DNA from: Blastopirellula marina
GTDB lineage: Bacteria; Planctomycetota; Planctomycetia; Pirellulales; Pirellulaceae
DNA: 64,000 nucleotides
Direction: 5' to 3'
Assembly: GCF_002967765.1 (NCBI RefSeq)
Contig: NZ_PUHY01000006.1
Location: 124,001 to 188,000 of the forward strand
Shown here: in pieces, positions 55,731 to 64,000 of the stretch
Numbering within the stretch: position 1 is the stretch's first letter
How the letters are laid out: each line of letters begins with the position of its first letter
Made by a program: the position numbers and the translations under genes
Notes under the pieces: model-generated
What the model saw: the letters and a program-made list of their open reading frames with translations, nothing else
What the model was told of the DNA's origin: nothing
The model's database searches: none

Positions 55731-57308
55731 TTATGTCTTACCCTTGCCGATCAGTTCCTCATAGACATGCTGGAACTTCTTCTGGAAGTCTCGATCGGTA
55801 TCGATGATCGACAGATATTCGGTACGATTGGCCGATACCACCGCCTCCTCGGCCGCGTCGTGGTTGCCCATTTCGTACAGGCAAATTGCTTTGCCAGCGT
55901 AACCGAATGCCTTGGCCTCGACATCGATCTCGCGTTGGCCTGAGAGTTCCTCGAAGACACGTAACGATTCGTTATACCGTTTCAGATTTAGTAGGATGAT
56001 CGCTTCCTGCTGCATCGCTCGCAGCCCCCACATGCGATTTTCTTCACTGCGATCCATGGGAAAGAAACGAGGCACGCTGGCAAAGTACTTGGGGCGCTGA
56101 TCCATCTCGAGATCCTTCGTGCGGAACATCGCGTACAGAAACTGTTCTTCTGCCGTTTGCCCTAACGGTTTGACCTCTTCTTCTTGGACACCATCAAGCA
56201 GATTAGGCTTTCGTGAAGCAAGCGCTAAACCTCCACCAATAATAATGCAGACCAGCCCCAAGAAGGCGAAGCGAGAAAAGTTCTTCGTCCAGGACGGCTT
56301 ACGATAGACCGTCATCGCCGACGTTTTCATGACATCGGAAAGCTCTTTCAAACCGTCACTTCGCACCGACGACAAAGAGGCGAGTTCCGCGATCGACCAA
56401 TCCGAAGGGTCGCTCCCAAATGCATCGCTGCCCAGCGACTTCTGTACGTCACGCAGTTCACGCAGCAACTCCGAGGCGTTCTGGTAACGATCGGCTGGTT
56501 TCTTGGCGAGCATCTTGTGAATGACGCGTGCCAAAGGAGCTGGCACCCCGCCCCGAATTTTCTCGAGGCGTTCGGGTTCGGTGTTTAAATGCTTTACGGC
56601 CACCGTCAAAGGATTGTCCCCTTCGAAAGGAGGACGTCCTGCGAGAAGCTGGTAGCACGTGATCCCAAGCGAATAAATATCGCTTCGTTGATCCAGAGGT
56701 TTACCTTCGGCCTGCTCTGGGCTCATGTAGAGTGGCGTCCCCATCGTGATACCGACCTGGGTCAGATTCATCCCATCGGCATCTTGAGCGATCACTCGGG
56801 CCAAGCCGAAATCCGCGACCTTCACTTCGCCGGTCGCCGTAATCAAGATATTCTCTGGCTTGATATCGCGATGGACGATCCCCTGCTCGGCAGCTTTATA
56901 CAATGCCGCAGCAACCTGACGAAGTATCGCCCCGACAAGCTTTATTTCTAATGCCCCTCGCTTATTGAGAAGCTGCTTCAGATTCTGCCCCGGAACATAC
57001 TCCTGGGCTATGAAGTGTAGGCCATCCGAGTTGCCGACTTCGTAGATCTGGACAATGTTGGCATGCGTCAACGCGGCCGCCGCTTGAGCTTCGCGATGAA
57101 ATCGACGCACGTACGCTTGATCTTTGGCGAGTTCGGGCTGCAGAATCTTGACGGCGACGTTTCGTTTTAAGCTTTGCTGTTCGGCCAGGAAGACCTCAGC
57201 CATGGCCCCTCGCCCTAACCGACGCAAGATGCGGTAATCGCCAACGACACGGCCCGCCAGGTCCAGTTCGGCCGGCGCGTCTTTTTGCTTGTTCGTCAGT
57301 TCCGTCAT
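55731..57308 (-). CDS. Ser/Thr protein kinase with C-terminal TPR-like region
   Basis: The ATG at 57306-57308 gives 525 residues. An upstream extension to 57401 is possible. The kinase domain (about 22-290) has GRGAMAEVF, K54 in VAVKI, the catalytic HRDIKPEN (H146, R147, D148), DFG (167-169) and MSPEQ. A hydrophobic helix follows at about 347-365. The ~150-residue external tail contains helical repeats (EAIILLNLKRYNESLRVFEEL) resembling TPR. Membrane kinases with sensor tails are common in planctomycetes. The ligand is unknown. Confidence 0.93.
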   Translation of the reverse strand: MTELTNKQKDAPAELDLAGRVVGDYRILRRLGRGAMAEVFLAEQQSLKRNVAVKILQPELAKDQAYVRRFHREAQAAAALTHANIVQIYEVGNSDGLHFIAQEYVPGQNLKQLLNKRGALEIKLVGAILRQVAAALYKAAEQGIVHRDIKPENILITATGEVKVADFGLARVIAQDADGMNLTQVGITMGTPLYMSPEQAEGKPLDQRSDIYSLGITCYQLLAGRPPFEGDNPLTVAVKHLNTEPERLEKIRGGVPAPLARVIHKMLAKKPADRYQNASELLRELRDVQKSLGSDAFGSDPSDWSIAELASLSSVRSDGLKELSDVMKTSAMTVYRKPSWTKNFSRFAFLGLVCIIIGGGLALASRKPNLLDGVQEEEVKPLGQTAEEQFLYAMFRTKDLEMDQRPKYFASVPRFFPMDRSEENRMWGLRAMQQEAIILLNLKRYNESLRVFEELSGQREIDVEAKAFGYAGKAICLYEMGNHDAAEEAVVSANRTEYLSIIDTDRDFQKKFQHVYEELIGKGKT

Positions 57309-57489
57309 CAAGTTTCTCGGCGAGGCAATCTCGTAAGTCGTGGAGGTGGCGGCTGAGGGGCGACGATACCGCATCAATCCCAATTCAAGTATCGATGCCA
57401 ATTACCCGCTTGGCAACCAAACTGTTTCGGCTATGACCAGATAATTTCTGTCGTTTCATTTAGAACACGAAAGCCTCGTGGACATTCGC

Positions 57490-58419
57490 CTAGGCTTCAA
57501 GATCTTCCATGCCGTTCTTTTTAGGGTCGCACTTGGGCAATCGAGCGTCGAGCCACTCCTGATCGACAAAGTCTCCAAGCAACTTGCGCAAGCAGGCCAC
57601 GAGTCCTTGTCGGACTTCATCCCGGAATTCAGGATCAGACCCCACAATTTCGACTTGGTGAAATCCATCCCAGCCCAGCCATAGTCCCCAATCGTAGCGT
57701 ACCGCCGCGTCGTTGACCCGCTGCATGACTCGTAACGCCCAAAAACTGCCAAATTGATCTCGGAAGTCGAGCCATGCTTGATTCTCCGGTCGCACGATCT
57801 CGCTGCGTGCTTGCGAGCGGAATGCCACCATTCCCATTCCCAACAGTAGCACCCCCATCGAAAGCAGGGCCCCACCGGTGGTCACAGGAGCCGAAGCCCA
57901 AGGCAAGTAAGGATACACCATCAACCCTTGAGCGATTGCCAAGCACAACGCCGCCGGACCGAAACGCGTGGCCAAGTTATTTAGCAGTCCGGCGATCATC
58001 AAGAGTCCGAGGAAGCATCCCCAGATCCACCCAGGGTCGCTTCGTCCTGCCGAATCAAGAAACCAGATTTCTAACACGGGAACAGATAAGGCCGACCAAA
58101 AGGCAAGCATGAGAAGTTGCCAGGCAACCAGATGCCGCCGCTTGGCCCCGACCTGGGCCAACGTAGGCAGAAACAAGCCCATGGCCGCCAGGTATCGCCA
58201 GTGGTTGTCGACAATGGACAACTCAAGTTGGTGGCAAACACCGATCACGATTTCGCAGCCGACCAAGCAAACCCAAGCCACCATGGCCCAAGCCCATGCA
58301 GCCGTCAACGTCGTTCCACGTAGTCCACTGCGAATTCGGATGAGCAGCCAAATTCCGACAACGCCCAACAGCAATGCCACCGCGGCCGTCACCCCTCCGG
58401 GATTGATCGGGATGTGCAT
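57490..58419 (-). CDS. multi-pass membrane protein of unknown function
   Basis: The ATG at 58417-58419 gives 309 residues; a TTG 33 bp upstream is in frame. Six to seven hydrophobic helices fill the first ~210 residues, and a soluble C-terminal region of about 100 residues follows (e.g. WALRVMQRVNDAAVRYDWGLWLGWDGF). The C-terminal half has no known domain. It lies 181 bp upstream of the Ser/Thr kinase gene on the same strand. Confidence 0.7.
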   Translation of the reverse strand: MHIPINPGGVTAAVALLLGVVGIWLLIRIRSGLRGTTLTAAWAWAMVAWVCLVGCEIVIGVCHQLELSIVDNHWRYLAAMGLFLPTLAQVGAKRRHLVAWQLLMLAFWSALSVPVLEIWFLDSAGRSDPGWIWGCFLGLLMIAGLLNNLATRFGPAALCLAIAQGLMVYPYLPWASAPVTTGGALLSMGVLLLGMGMVAFRSQARSEIVRPENQAWLDFRDQFGSFWALRVMQRVNDAAVRYDWGLWLGWDGFHQVEIVGSDPEFRDEVRQGLVACLRKLLGDFVDQEWLDARLPKCDPKKNGMEDLEA

Positions 58420-58682
58420 CACAAAAACGAAGACCTGATTCTTGGGGACCAAAAGAAACGCGACTCTATCACAAGCTTATTCTAACGAATCACCCGCCGC
58501 GGATGAGAAGGGACCGGTCGTAACGATTAATTCTTCCAGGTCAGGCCAACCACCTGCATAAGAGGATCGGAAGAGGCAATTTTTTTCGATGATGCGTTTG
58601 CACAACGTTATTTGCATGGCATGTTTCGTCAGTGCAACAAATACTCCCTCACTCAACTCCCCAAACAGAAGGAATACCTACC

Positions 58683-59306
58683 ATGTTTCGTATCGCCATT
58701 GCCTCATGCTTCGTTGTGATGTCAGCTGTCGGATCGGCCTCGGCCGGACTTTGGGATGCCATGACGGTCAGCTATCCGTCCACCCACTACTCGGCCAGCA
58801 GCGAATACGTCGCTGCCAGTGCCGCCGCTGCGGATTGCGGCTGCTCGAACGGTGGCTACGGCTACGGTTCCCCAGCTTGGTCTGGCGGGTGCTGCAGCGA
58901 TGTCTGGGCTGGTTACTGCTCGGAAGGACATGGATGCCGTCCTAAACTTCACACCCGTTACCACTGGTTCTCCCGTCCATCGTGTGGCTGCCAAACCACC
59001 CCGGCTCCTTGCTGTGGATCGACGCCAATGACCAAGGGATGCGGCAACGCTTGCCCTAGCTGCCTCGGCCTGCATATGCGTGGCTTCCGTCACGGTCATC
59101 GCCACGGCTACGGTTGCAGCTGTGGAGCCCCTGCATGCGATTCCTGCGGTGCCACCGACATCATCAGCATCGAAGGCTCCATGAACGATCACAGTGCCCC
59201 TGAGGCCGCTCCTGAGATTAAGCCAACGCCAGCGGCACCTAAGGCTGAACCACAGGAAGCTCGCCTGCTGCTCCCTTCGCTGCACGCTTTGCTGCCGCGT
59301 AACTAG
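58683..59306 (+). CDS. secreted Cys/Gly/His-rich protein
   Basis: 207 residues starting at the ATG at 58683 with AGAAGGAA upstream. A signal peptide (residues 1-21, ending GSASA) is followed by about 120 residues containing many cysteines, often as CC, CxC or CxxC (e.g. DCGCSN, GGCCSDV, CGCQTTPAPCCG). Gly, Tyr and His are also common (GHRHGYGCSCG). The tail is Pro/Ala-rich. It may be a disulfide-linked envelope protein or a metal-binding protein. A perfect intrinsic terminator lies about 80 bp downstream. Confidence 0.75.
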   Translation: MFRIAIASCFVVMSAVGSASAGLWDAMTVSYPSTHYSASSEYVAASAAAADCGCSNGGYGYGSPAWSGGCCSDVWAGYCSEGHGCRPKLHTRYHWFSRPSCGCQTTPAPCCGSTPMTKGCGNACPSCLGLHMRGFRHGHRHGYGCSCGAPACDSCGATDIISIEGSMNDHSAPEAAPEIKPTPAAPKAEPQEARLLLPSLHALLPRN

Positions 59307-59386
59307 TCCAAGCGATCAAGAAAACACGCGACCGGCTCGACCAAGCTACCTGGGGAGTGTGGTTTGCCACTGAGCCAAAGCGTCTT

Positions 59387-59424
59387 ACGGGCGGATCCTG
59401 GATGGGATCCGCCCGTATTTTTTT
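59387..59424 (+). terminator. strong intrinsic terminator of the Cys-rich protein gene
   Basis: Arms ACGGGCGGATCC and GGATCCGCCCGT (59387-59398 and 59405-59416) are perfectly complementary over 12 bases with a six-base loop, followed by a seven-T run. Confidence 0.95.
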
Positions 59425-59522
59425 GCTAGCCGAAATACCTTCACACCATCCAGGGTGGTGCTAGCACGAAAATGCCTGATTTTCCCTAGAGAACGAGTAA
59501 ACGGGCTGACGATAAATCTTAC

Positions 59523-59617
59523 TGATCGAACACCGGGAGGACGGGACACAGGATGTGTACCGTGAGATCAAAGGCCAAAGTAGACGACGGATCGACTACT
59601 TTCGGCCTTTTTTTATG
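59523..59617 (+). ncRNA. candidate structured small RNA with GGA hairpins
   Basis: A TGATC/GATCA closing stem (59523-59527 with 59566-59570) encloses a region with GGGAGGA and a hairpin ACAC-AGGAT-GTGT. It runs directly into a second intrinsic terminator (AAAGGCC-AAAGTAG pairing with CTACTTT-c-GGCCTTT, then a U-run to 59614). No open frame is present. GGA-containing loops, including a CAGGATG, resemble CsrA/RsmA-binding RNAs (known from CsrB), but this is inference. It could equally be a 5' regulatory element of the next gene, with the terminator as expression platform. Distance to that gene is about 140 bases. Confidence 0.45.
59570..59614 (+). terminator. second intrinsic terminator, end of candidate RNA
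   Basis: AAAGGCCAAAGTAG (59570-59583) pairs with CTACTTTCGGCCTTT (59596-59610) with one bulged C, followed by T's to 59614. The loop is ACGACGGATCGA. Confidence 0.85.
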
Positions 59618-59756
59618 CGCGGACAAAACCCTTCTCGAAATTCACTTGATACCCCCCGCTAGACCAACCATAATTGAAGTACGTCGGGTATAGGAACACC
59701 CCCATCTTTAGCCAGGATGGCGCCGAACTTCTTTTTCTTTGAGGGCGCAACTGGAT

Positions 59757-60143
59757 ATGACATCGAAGACGCTTGCTGTTGCTTTGATTGCTGGTTTGGG
59801 ATTACTTGGAGCCGTCACCACTTACTCGACACTTTCCGCTCAGGACGCCGTTGAATCGGCAGAGCCAAGCGGTCGCCTTCCAACGTATTACTCTGAAATC
59901 GTCACTCAAGATCAGCGTTTAAAGATCTATACGATTCAGAGTGGTTACAACACCAAGATCGAGCAACTCGAGGCGGAAATCGCCAAGTTGGAAGCCGCGA
60001 TGAAGAAGGAAATGGAAGCAGTTCTCACTCAGCCTCAGTTGGAGCGTCTGGAAGAATTGGCGAAAGAAGACGAAATTCGTCGTCAGAAGAACGAAGCAGC
60101 CAAGCGTGCTGCGGAAAAGGCAGCCTCGGCAAGTGGTTCTTAG
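59757..60143 (+). CDS. small exported coiled-coil protein
   Basis: 128 residues from the ATG at 59757; a TTG at 59739 is also open. A signal peptide or anchor spans about residues 5-25, and a cleavable end after STLSA is plausible. The rest is a charged helix (KIEQLEAEIAKLEAAMKKEMEAV) with heptad character, ending in an Ala/Lys-rich tail. Function unknown. It lies downstream of the structured RNA candidate. Confidence 0.7.
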   Translation: MTSKTLAVALIAGLGLLGAVTTYSTLSAQDAVESAEPSGRLPTYYSEIVTQDQRLKIYTIQSGYNTKIEQLEAEIAKLEAAMKKEMEAVLTQPQLERLEELAKEDEIRRQKNEAAKRAAEKAASASGS

Positions 60144-60181
60144 TATTGAATCAAACCGCACGAAACAGGCGGCATCGTCCA

Positions 60182-61075
60182 TCACAACGGAAGGCGATGC
60201 CGCTGGAAGAATTCCCAGATTACCGAATTCGCATCTAAATTTTGCGTCGTAGGTCCCAGCAGTTCGAGCCTGCTTTCTTTACCTGGCCACGTGTGTCCTC
60301 CACCAAAGATCTTCCATAGGATGACCTCGGCCGAGTCCGCATCGGTCGCAGCGTAAGTAAACTTCTCGATTGATGTTCCGTCGTTCACTTCTGGAGTTAA
60401 TTTTTCGATCAGAGGTTGAGGGCTCGCACGGTTGGCAGCCACCCAGTTTGAAATAGCATGGTCGACTGAGTTGAAGTCGAGTTTCGACTTACTGCGCGAA
60501 CCGACGCCTCCTTCCCACCGTACGAACTGATCGTCGGTGCCATGCATGTGCATGACCGGCACCGGCCGCTTGGGATGACAGGTATCGTTCCCCATGGTTC
60601 CGCCAACCGGAGCCACGGCGGCAAAGCAATCGGACAATTTATCTGCCAACAAGTATGCCATCATTCCGCCGTTCGACATCCCGGTGGCATAAACCCTCGA
60701 AGGATCAACGTGAACGCGCTGTGGCAGGTCGGCCAAGAGCTCCTCGATGAAATGGACGTCGTTCACATCTTCGCGTTGGGCATAACCACAACACATTCCG
60801 GCATTCCACGTCTTCATCGACGGCAATCGTCCCGTGCCGTTTGGGAAAACAGTGACGAAGCCTGCGGTGTCTCCCAGTTCGTTCAATTCGCAAAAACGCA
60901 TCATGGTGGGCGCATTGGACAGCCCCCCATGAAACGTCAATACGATCGGCCAACCTTCGCTTGGTTCGGCAGTGTGCGTGGGCACAAACACCCACAATTC
61001 ACGTTCTCGGTCATCAACATCTAACGTTAAACGATGCCGGCCTGGCGTCAAAAGCTTGATCGGTGTGGTGCTCAT
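60182..61075 (-). CDS. α/β-hydrolase esterase, PHB depolymerase/LpqC-like
   Basis: 297 residues. The nucleophile elbow is ATGMSNGGMM, with the Ser in G-x-S-x-G form. HGTDDQFV likely provides the Asp, and the His is in GGGHTWPG near the C-terminus. The oxyanion segment LTFHGG is present. The layout is that of the LpqC/PHB depolymerase-type esterases, though no signal peptide is seen. The substrate is unknown. Confidence 0.82.
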   Translation of the reverse strand: MSTTPIKLLTPGRHRLTLDVDDRERELWVFVPTHTAEPSEGWPIVLTFHGGLSNAPTMMRFCELNELGDTAGFVTVFPNGTGRLPSMKTWNAGMCCGYAQREDVNDVHFIEELLADLPQRVHVDPSRVYATGMSNGGMMAYLLADKLSDCFAAVAPVGGTMGNDTCHPKRPVPVMHMHGTDDQFVRWEGGVGSRSKSKLDFNSVDHAISNWVAANRASPQPLIEKLTPEVNDGTSIEKFTYAATDADSAEVILWKIFGGGHTWPGKESRLELLGPTTQNLDANSVIWEFFQRHRLPL

Positions 61076-61097
61076 GAACGACTATCTTCAGAACTAA

Positions 61098-62075
61098 TTA
61101 AGCAGGCTGTTTCTTGGCGTCGAGAACTGATCGCTGCAACTGCTGCATCGTCACAATGCCGACGACAACTCCAGCTCGGCTGACGACCTTGGCCATCAGT
61201 TCGCCGGAGCTTTGCAGCCGCGTGAGGGCCGAGATACAACTATCGTTGGCGGCAATTTCGGGGAGCGGGTGATAATTGAGAATCTCTTCGCCATCCCCCA
61301 TGTAAAGGTCACAGACACGAATATAACCAAGGGGAATCGTACGCTTGCCTTCCTGCTGGACAATCGGAATAACGGAAAGCTGCTTCCGCTTGGCAACGCG
61401 AAGAATATTGTTCACCTTCGAACCAATCTTCGCCGTCCAGACTCGGGAGATCGGAGTGGCGATTGTGGTTACGCGACGGTTGGCGACACCAAACACGCCC
61501 TGGGCGACGCGCCGCTGAGCCCGATTCAAAATTCCGAACTCGCCTCCTTCTTCCAGAAAGTCTTCCAATTCGGTACGAGCCAAAGCAAGCCGAACCGTTT
61601 CGGGTGATTCCCCCAAAAGTTGCTGGAGCGCTCGCCCCAACACCCATAACAATGCCGCACACGGAGCAAACAACACGGTGAATAGGAAAAAGAACCACCC
61701 GCTGCGGCGCAAGAGCAGATTGGGGGCACGATAAAAGAAGTACTTCGGCAGCAACTCGCCATAAACGAACAGAAACGGGGCCATGATCAGTGGCAAGGCC
61801 ATCTCGGCGGTCGAACTGCCCGGAAAAAACTGGTGCGAAAAGAGCACGATCGCCAGGGACACCATGTAGTTCGCTACGTTGTTGCCAATCAGCGTAGTGG
61901 CCACAAACAAGGCTGGATGATTTGTTAGAAACAATAGGAAACGTGATAACCAATCGCCTCCCAATCCATCCAGCACCAAGCGGACGCGTGTCACGCGATA
62001 GAAGCCCGTCTCCGAGCCGCTAAAAAAGGCGCTCAGTAAAACGCCGATCGCGAAGATGAAGAATACGGTCAACAT
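61098..62075 (-). CDS. CNNM/CorC-type DUF21 membrane protein with CBS pair
   Basis: 325 residues. DUF21 membrane domain (about 1-170, four helices, GSETGFYRVTRVRL start) followed by a short CBS pair. The normal CorC/HlyC C-terminal domain is not visible. Members are linked to magnesium or cobalt transport. It follows the larger paralogue by four bases, clearly one operon. Confidence 0.88.
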   Translation of the reverse strand: MLTVFFIFAIGVLLSAFFSGSETGFYRVTRVRLVLDGLGGDWLSRFLLFLTNHPALFVATTLIGNNVANYMVSLAIVLFSHQFFPGSSTAEMALPLIMAPFLFVYGELLPKYFFYRAPNLLLRRSGWFFFLFTVLFAPCAALLWVLGRALQQLLGESPETVRLALARTELEDFLEEGGEFGILNRAQRRVAQGVFGVANRRVTTIATPISRVWTAKIGSKVNNILRVAKRKQLSVIPIVQQEGKRTIPLGYIRVCDLYMGDGEEILNYHPLPEIAANDSCISALTRLQSSGELMAKVVSRAGVVVGIVTMQQLQRSVLDAKKQPA

Positions 62076-62079
62076 CGCG

Positions 62080-63336
62080 TTATTCCTCCTCCTGTCGCAG
62101 GGTCATCCTCACTAGGATGTGCCCTTCGCCGAGTTGCTCGACGACCAGGAAATGGAACGGCCCCCAGTCGACTTCGTCGTCAACCTCGGGAATGCCATCG
62201 AGTTCTTCTTGCAGAATCCCGTTGATCGTGGCGTGCCGTGTTTCGGGAAGCTCTAGCTGGAAATGCTTCGACATCCGGCGCACGCTCGTCATACCGGAGA
62301 TCAAATAAATTCCTGGTTCAAGCTCTTCAAACGTCTTCCTTTGCAAGATCCGCTCGCTACGACCATGCGAGTTCGAGAAGATTGTCTCCATCAAATCTCG
62401 TAGCGTTACTACGCCGATCGTTTCTCCGAGCTCGTTGACAACGGCAGCAACCTCGTTTTCACTGGCCAGCATTTGCTGAAAAACTTCCGACGCCTGAGCA
62501 CACCACGGGAACACCAGCACCTCTTGGGCGATGTCTTCCAGGTTCTCCTGTGGTAACTCCGTAGCGTCGATTAAATTGATCGCGCTGACCACGTCGTCCC
62601 CTTGTTCGTCGGCGATTAGCAGGTAACCGCTGGGGGTCATTTCGCAGTCCAGATCCTTCAGCGAAACCGGCGGCTGGAACATCTTGAAACGCATACGAGG
62701 TCGCATCAACTCAGCCGCCAAGGAATCGGACAGACTGACGATACCCCGCAGTGCCATCTCTTCCTGTTCGAGCACCGTACTGCTTTGCATCGACATCTGG
62801 ATCGCCCGTTCCAGATCGGACACCTGCATGTACGGTTCCGCCTCGAAGCGTGGCCAAATAAGTCGCTGCGAGAGCGTACTAACACCACGCATGATCGGGC
62901 GAATTGGATCGATTACGCGAACGGCGAACGCAATCGGAACGGCCAGGAATGCCGCAAGTGCCGGGGCTCGAAGCACGGCCAGGCTTTTCGGCATCATCTC
63001 GCTAAAGAAGATGATGACCAGCAGTGACATTGTCGAGAACGCGGTGGCATAGGTGGCACCGAACTGATCTTGCAGACGAATCCCTACGATCGACGCCACG
63101 GCAAAGTACGCCACGTTGATCATCAAATTCCAGAACAAAATCGCCGATAGCAACCGATCGGGATCTGCCAGCAAAGAAGCGGCCGCTCGCTGGGCAGTCG
63201 TTCCCTTACGAAACCGCTTTCGGTCCTCGAGCTTCAAATAGAAGAAGGCTGCCTCCGAGGCCGAGAACATCCCAGAGCAGGCGACCAACAGCAGCATTGT
63301 CACCAACCATGGTGCAATGGCCACAAAGACGTCCAA
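62080..63336 (-). CDS. CNNM/hemolysin-family DUF21-CBS-CorC_HlyC protein
   Basis: 418 residues. DUF21 membrane domain (about 1-190) with MFSASEAAFF, then CBS domains (about 205-320, including GETIGVVTLRDLMETIF), and a C-terminal CorC_HlyC domain (about 330-418, with VDEVDWGPFHFLV). This is the standard full-length CNNM layout for Mg2+/Co2+ export. It is upstream of the shorter paralogue on the same strand. The two may form a heteromer. Confidence 0.9.
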   Translation of the reverse strand: MDVFVAIAPWLVTMLLLVACSGMFSASEAAFFYLKLEDRKRFRKGTTAQRAAASLLADPDRLLSAILFWNLMINVAYFAVASIVGIRLQDQFGATYATAFSTMSLLVIIFFSEMMPKSLAVLRAPALAAFLAVPIAFAVRVIDPIRPIMRGVSTLSQRLIWPRFEAEPYMQVSDLERAIQMSMQSSTVLEQEEMALRGIVSLSDSLAAELMRPRMRFKMFQPPVSLKDLDCEMTPSGYLLIADEQGDDVVSAINLIDATELPQENLEDIAQEVLVFPWCAQASEVFQQMLASENEVAAVVNELGETIGVVTLRDLMETIFSNSHGRSERILQRKTFEELEPGIYLISGMTSVRRMSKHFQLELPETRHATINGILQEELDGIPEVDDEVDWGPFHFLVVEQLGEGHILVRMTLRQEEE

Positions 63337-63399
63337 CCTGCTACTCCTTTCCGAGTAAGTTCTTCCTGGGTGCTAAAGCAGCGAAAGCCAACCGCAAAA

Positions 63400-64000
63400 C
63401 TACGCGTCGTCGGCTCCGGACCGATGCCCCACCTCGATGTCGAAATCTGTGATTGCAGGCATCAGCATGGCGATCATCGTGAAACCATAAGCCATCACGG
63501 TCACCACAAATACCTCCATCCCGTTGCCCAGCAGGAAGCTGACAATCGCGAAGAAGGTACCAACCGGCACGGCCGTGGCGGCGATACCGATCGCTCGCGA
63601 AGGATTGCGATAACCAATTGCAACATACAACCCTAAGCCACCCCCAGCGATGAATCCCAGGAATGGGAACAGCTGGAAGTGGAACGACTCGGTGAAGCTG
63701 ATCATCAGCAAGATACACGTTATCACACCGAGAAACAAAAAGAAGACCGTCCCTAAGCTAACACCGATTGCGGTGCGGCTGTTGGCGTAAACCATTCCAC
63801 AGTGCAGCCCTAACATGGTGACGAAGAAATACATCACTACCAGGCCACAACTTACGTAAAAAAAGCTCTCGCCGTTCATCGCCCCAGCCAGCCACAAATA
63901 GACGTTTACAGCTAGGGGAGCCAGGATCATTTCACGCGTCACCCACATCACGCCCCATAACTTCCCAAAGGTAAATTCCTTGGGGCTTATATCGGTGACG
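63400..64000 (-). CDS. ABC-2-type permease-like membrane protein, C-terminal part
   Basis: The frame is open to the right edge, so the gene begins outside the window. The visible ~200 residues contain about six hydrophobic helices. A cytoplasmic segment near the start reads TDISPKEFTFGKLWG, similar to the P-x-x-x-E-x-x-x-GKL motif of ABC-2-type permeases. The stop at 63400 lies 63 bp before the CNNM gene start. Transported substrate unknown. Confidence 0.6.
   Translation of the reverse strand, partial: VTDISPKEFTFGKLWGVMWVTREMILAPLAVNVYLWLAGAMNGESFFYVSCGLVVMYFFVTMLGLHCGMVYANSRTAIGVSLGTVFFLFLGVITCILLMISFTESFHFQLFPFLGFIAGGGLGLYVAIGYRNPSRAIGIAATAVPVGTFFAIVSFLLGNGMEVFVVTVMAYGFTMIAMLMPAITDFDIEVGHRSGADDA

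Larger units (their letters stand above)
59307..59756. other. non-coding region with two terminators and a structured RNA
   Basis: 450 bp. The region includes the two terminators and the RNA candidate described in their own entries. After the second terminator, about 120 bp lead to the next gene. No open frame of note is present. Confidence 0.5.

Noticed and set aside
59425-59522. tRNA or transfer-messenger RNA in the gap between terminators
   Set aside because: No GTTCGA-type T-loop or acceptor pairing is seen; the GCTAGC/GCTAGC and CACCA/TGGTG pairs do not form a cloverleaf.

Overview
The window looks like chromosomal DNA of a planctomycete, most likely a Pirellulaceae member of the Blastopirellula/Bremerella type (inference). 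The evidence is a type IV pilin-like protein with the planctomycete C-terminal H-X9-DG motif, paired with a small lipoprotein; two formylglycine sulfatases; two Ser/Thr kinases with membrane anchors; c-type cytochromes with CxxCH modules in long secreted proteins; and many small or hypothetical secreted proteins. Many genes lack a clear Shine-Dalgarno sequence. No rRNA, tRNA, CRISPR array, insertion sequence or phage gene was seen.

Layout. 1-2.4 kb: the truncated start of an APC permease, a SAM hydrolase (DUF62) with a separate stand-alone copy of its C-terminal domain, and a small unknown protein. 2.4-9.6 kb (minus strand): gatB, gatA, gatC, rpmB, a histidinol-phosphatase-like enzyme, an Rrf2 regulator, lspA overlapping a DksA/TraR gene. 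9.9-13.8 kb (plus): thrC, dapB, a secreted PI-PLC/GDPD-like protein, an HhH DNA-repair-like protein. 13.8-18.8 kb: two sulfatases flanking a lipoprotein/DUF1559 operon with its own terminator. 19-23.1 kb: a soluble PAS chemoreceptor and two unknown proteins. 23.1-26.0 kb: an MFS transporter, SIS isomerase and ROK kinase operon. 26.2-32.8 kb: thiC, a diheme cytochrome, a BaiN-type flavoprotein, an LRR lipoprotein and a CBS protein. 32.8-36.5 kb: metH.

36.8-41.9 kb holds the most unusual block: a single-pass membrane protein with a long low-complexity tail, a ParA/BY-kinase-like protein whose Walker A lysine is missing, an ExeA/XrtA-type AAA ATPase, and a GT39-like membrane glycosyltransferase. 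This arrangement suggests an envelope or exopolysaccharide assembly system that I cannot match to a named one. 41.9-50.4 kb: a HEAT-like secreted protein, a flavin oxidoreductase, cheB, thiO, a glutaredoxin, a Ser/Thr kinase and a small zincin. 50.6-59.3 kb: a cytochrome/pseudo-peptidase fusion, a His-rich metal-binding lipoprotein, a Gly/Tyr-rich TPR protein, an M42-like peptidase, a second Ser/Thr kinase, a membrane protein and a Cys/Gly/His-rich secreted protein. 59.4-59.6 kb has two strong intrinsic terminators bracketing a structured, probably non-coding RNA with GGA-loop hairpins. 59.8-64 kb: a coiled-coil protein, a secondary esterase, two tandem CNNM/CorC-type proteins and the C-terminal part of an ABC-type permease.

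Most genes are housekeeping (amidotransferase, amino-acid and thiamine synthesis, methionine synthase, lipoprotein processing). The signal transduction genes (two kinases, CheB, soluble receptor, Rrf2, DksA) are scattered rather than clustered.
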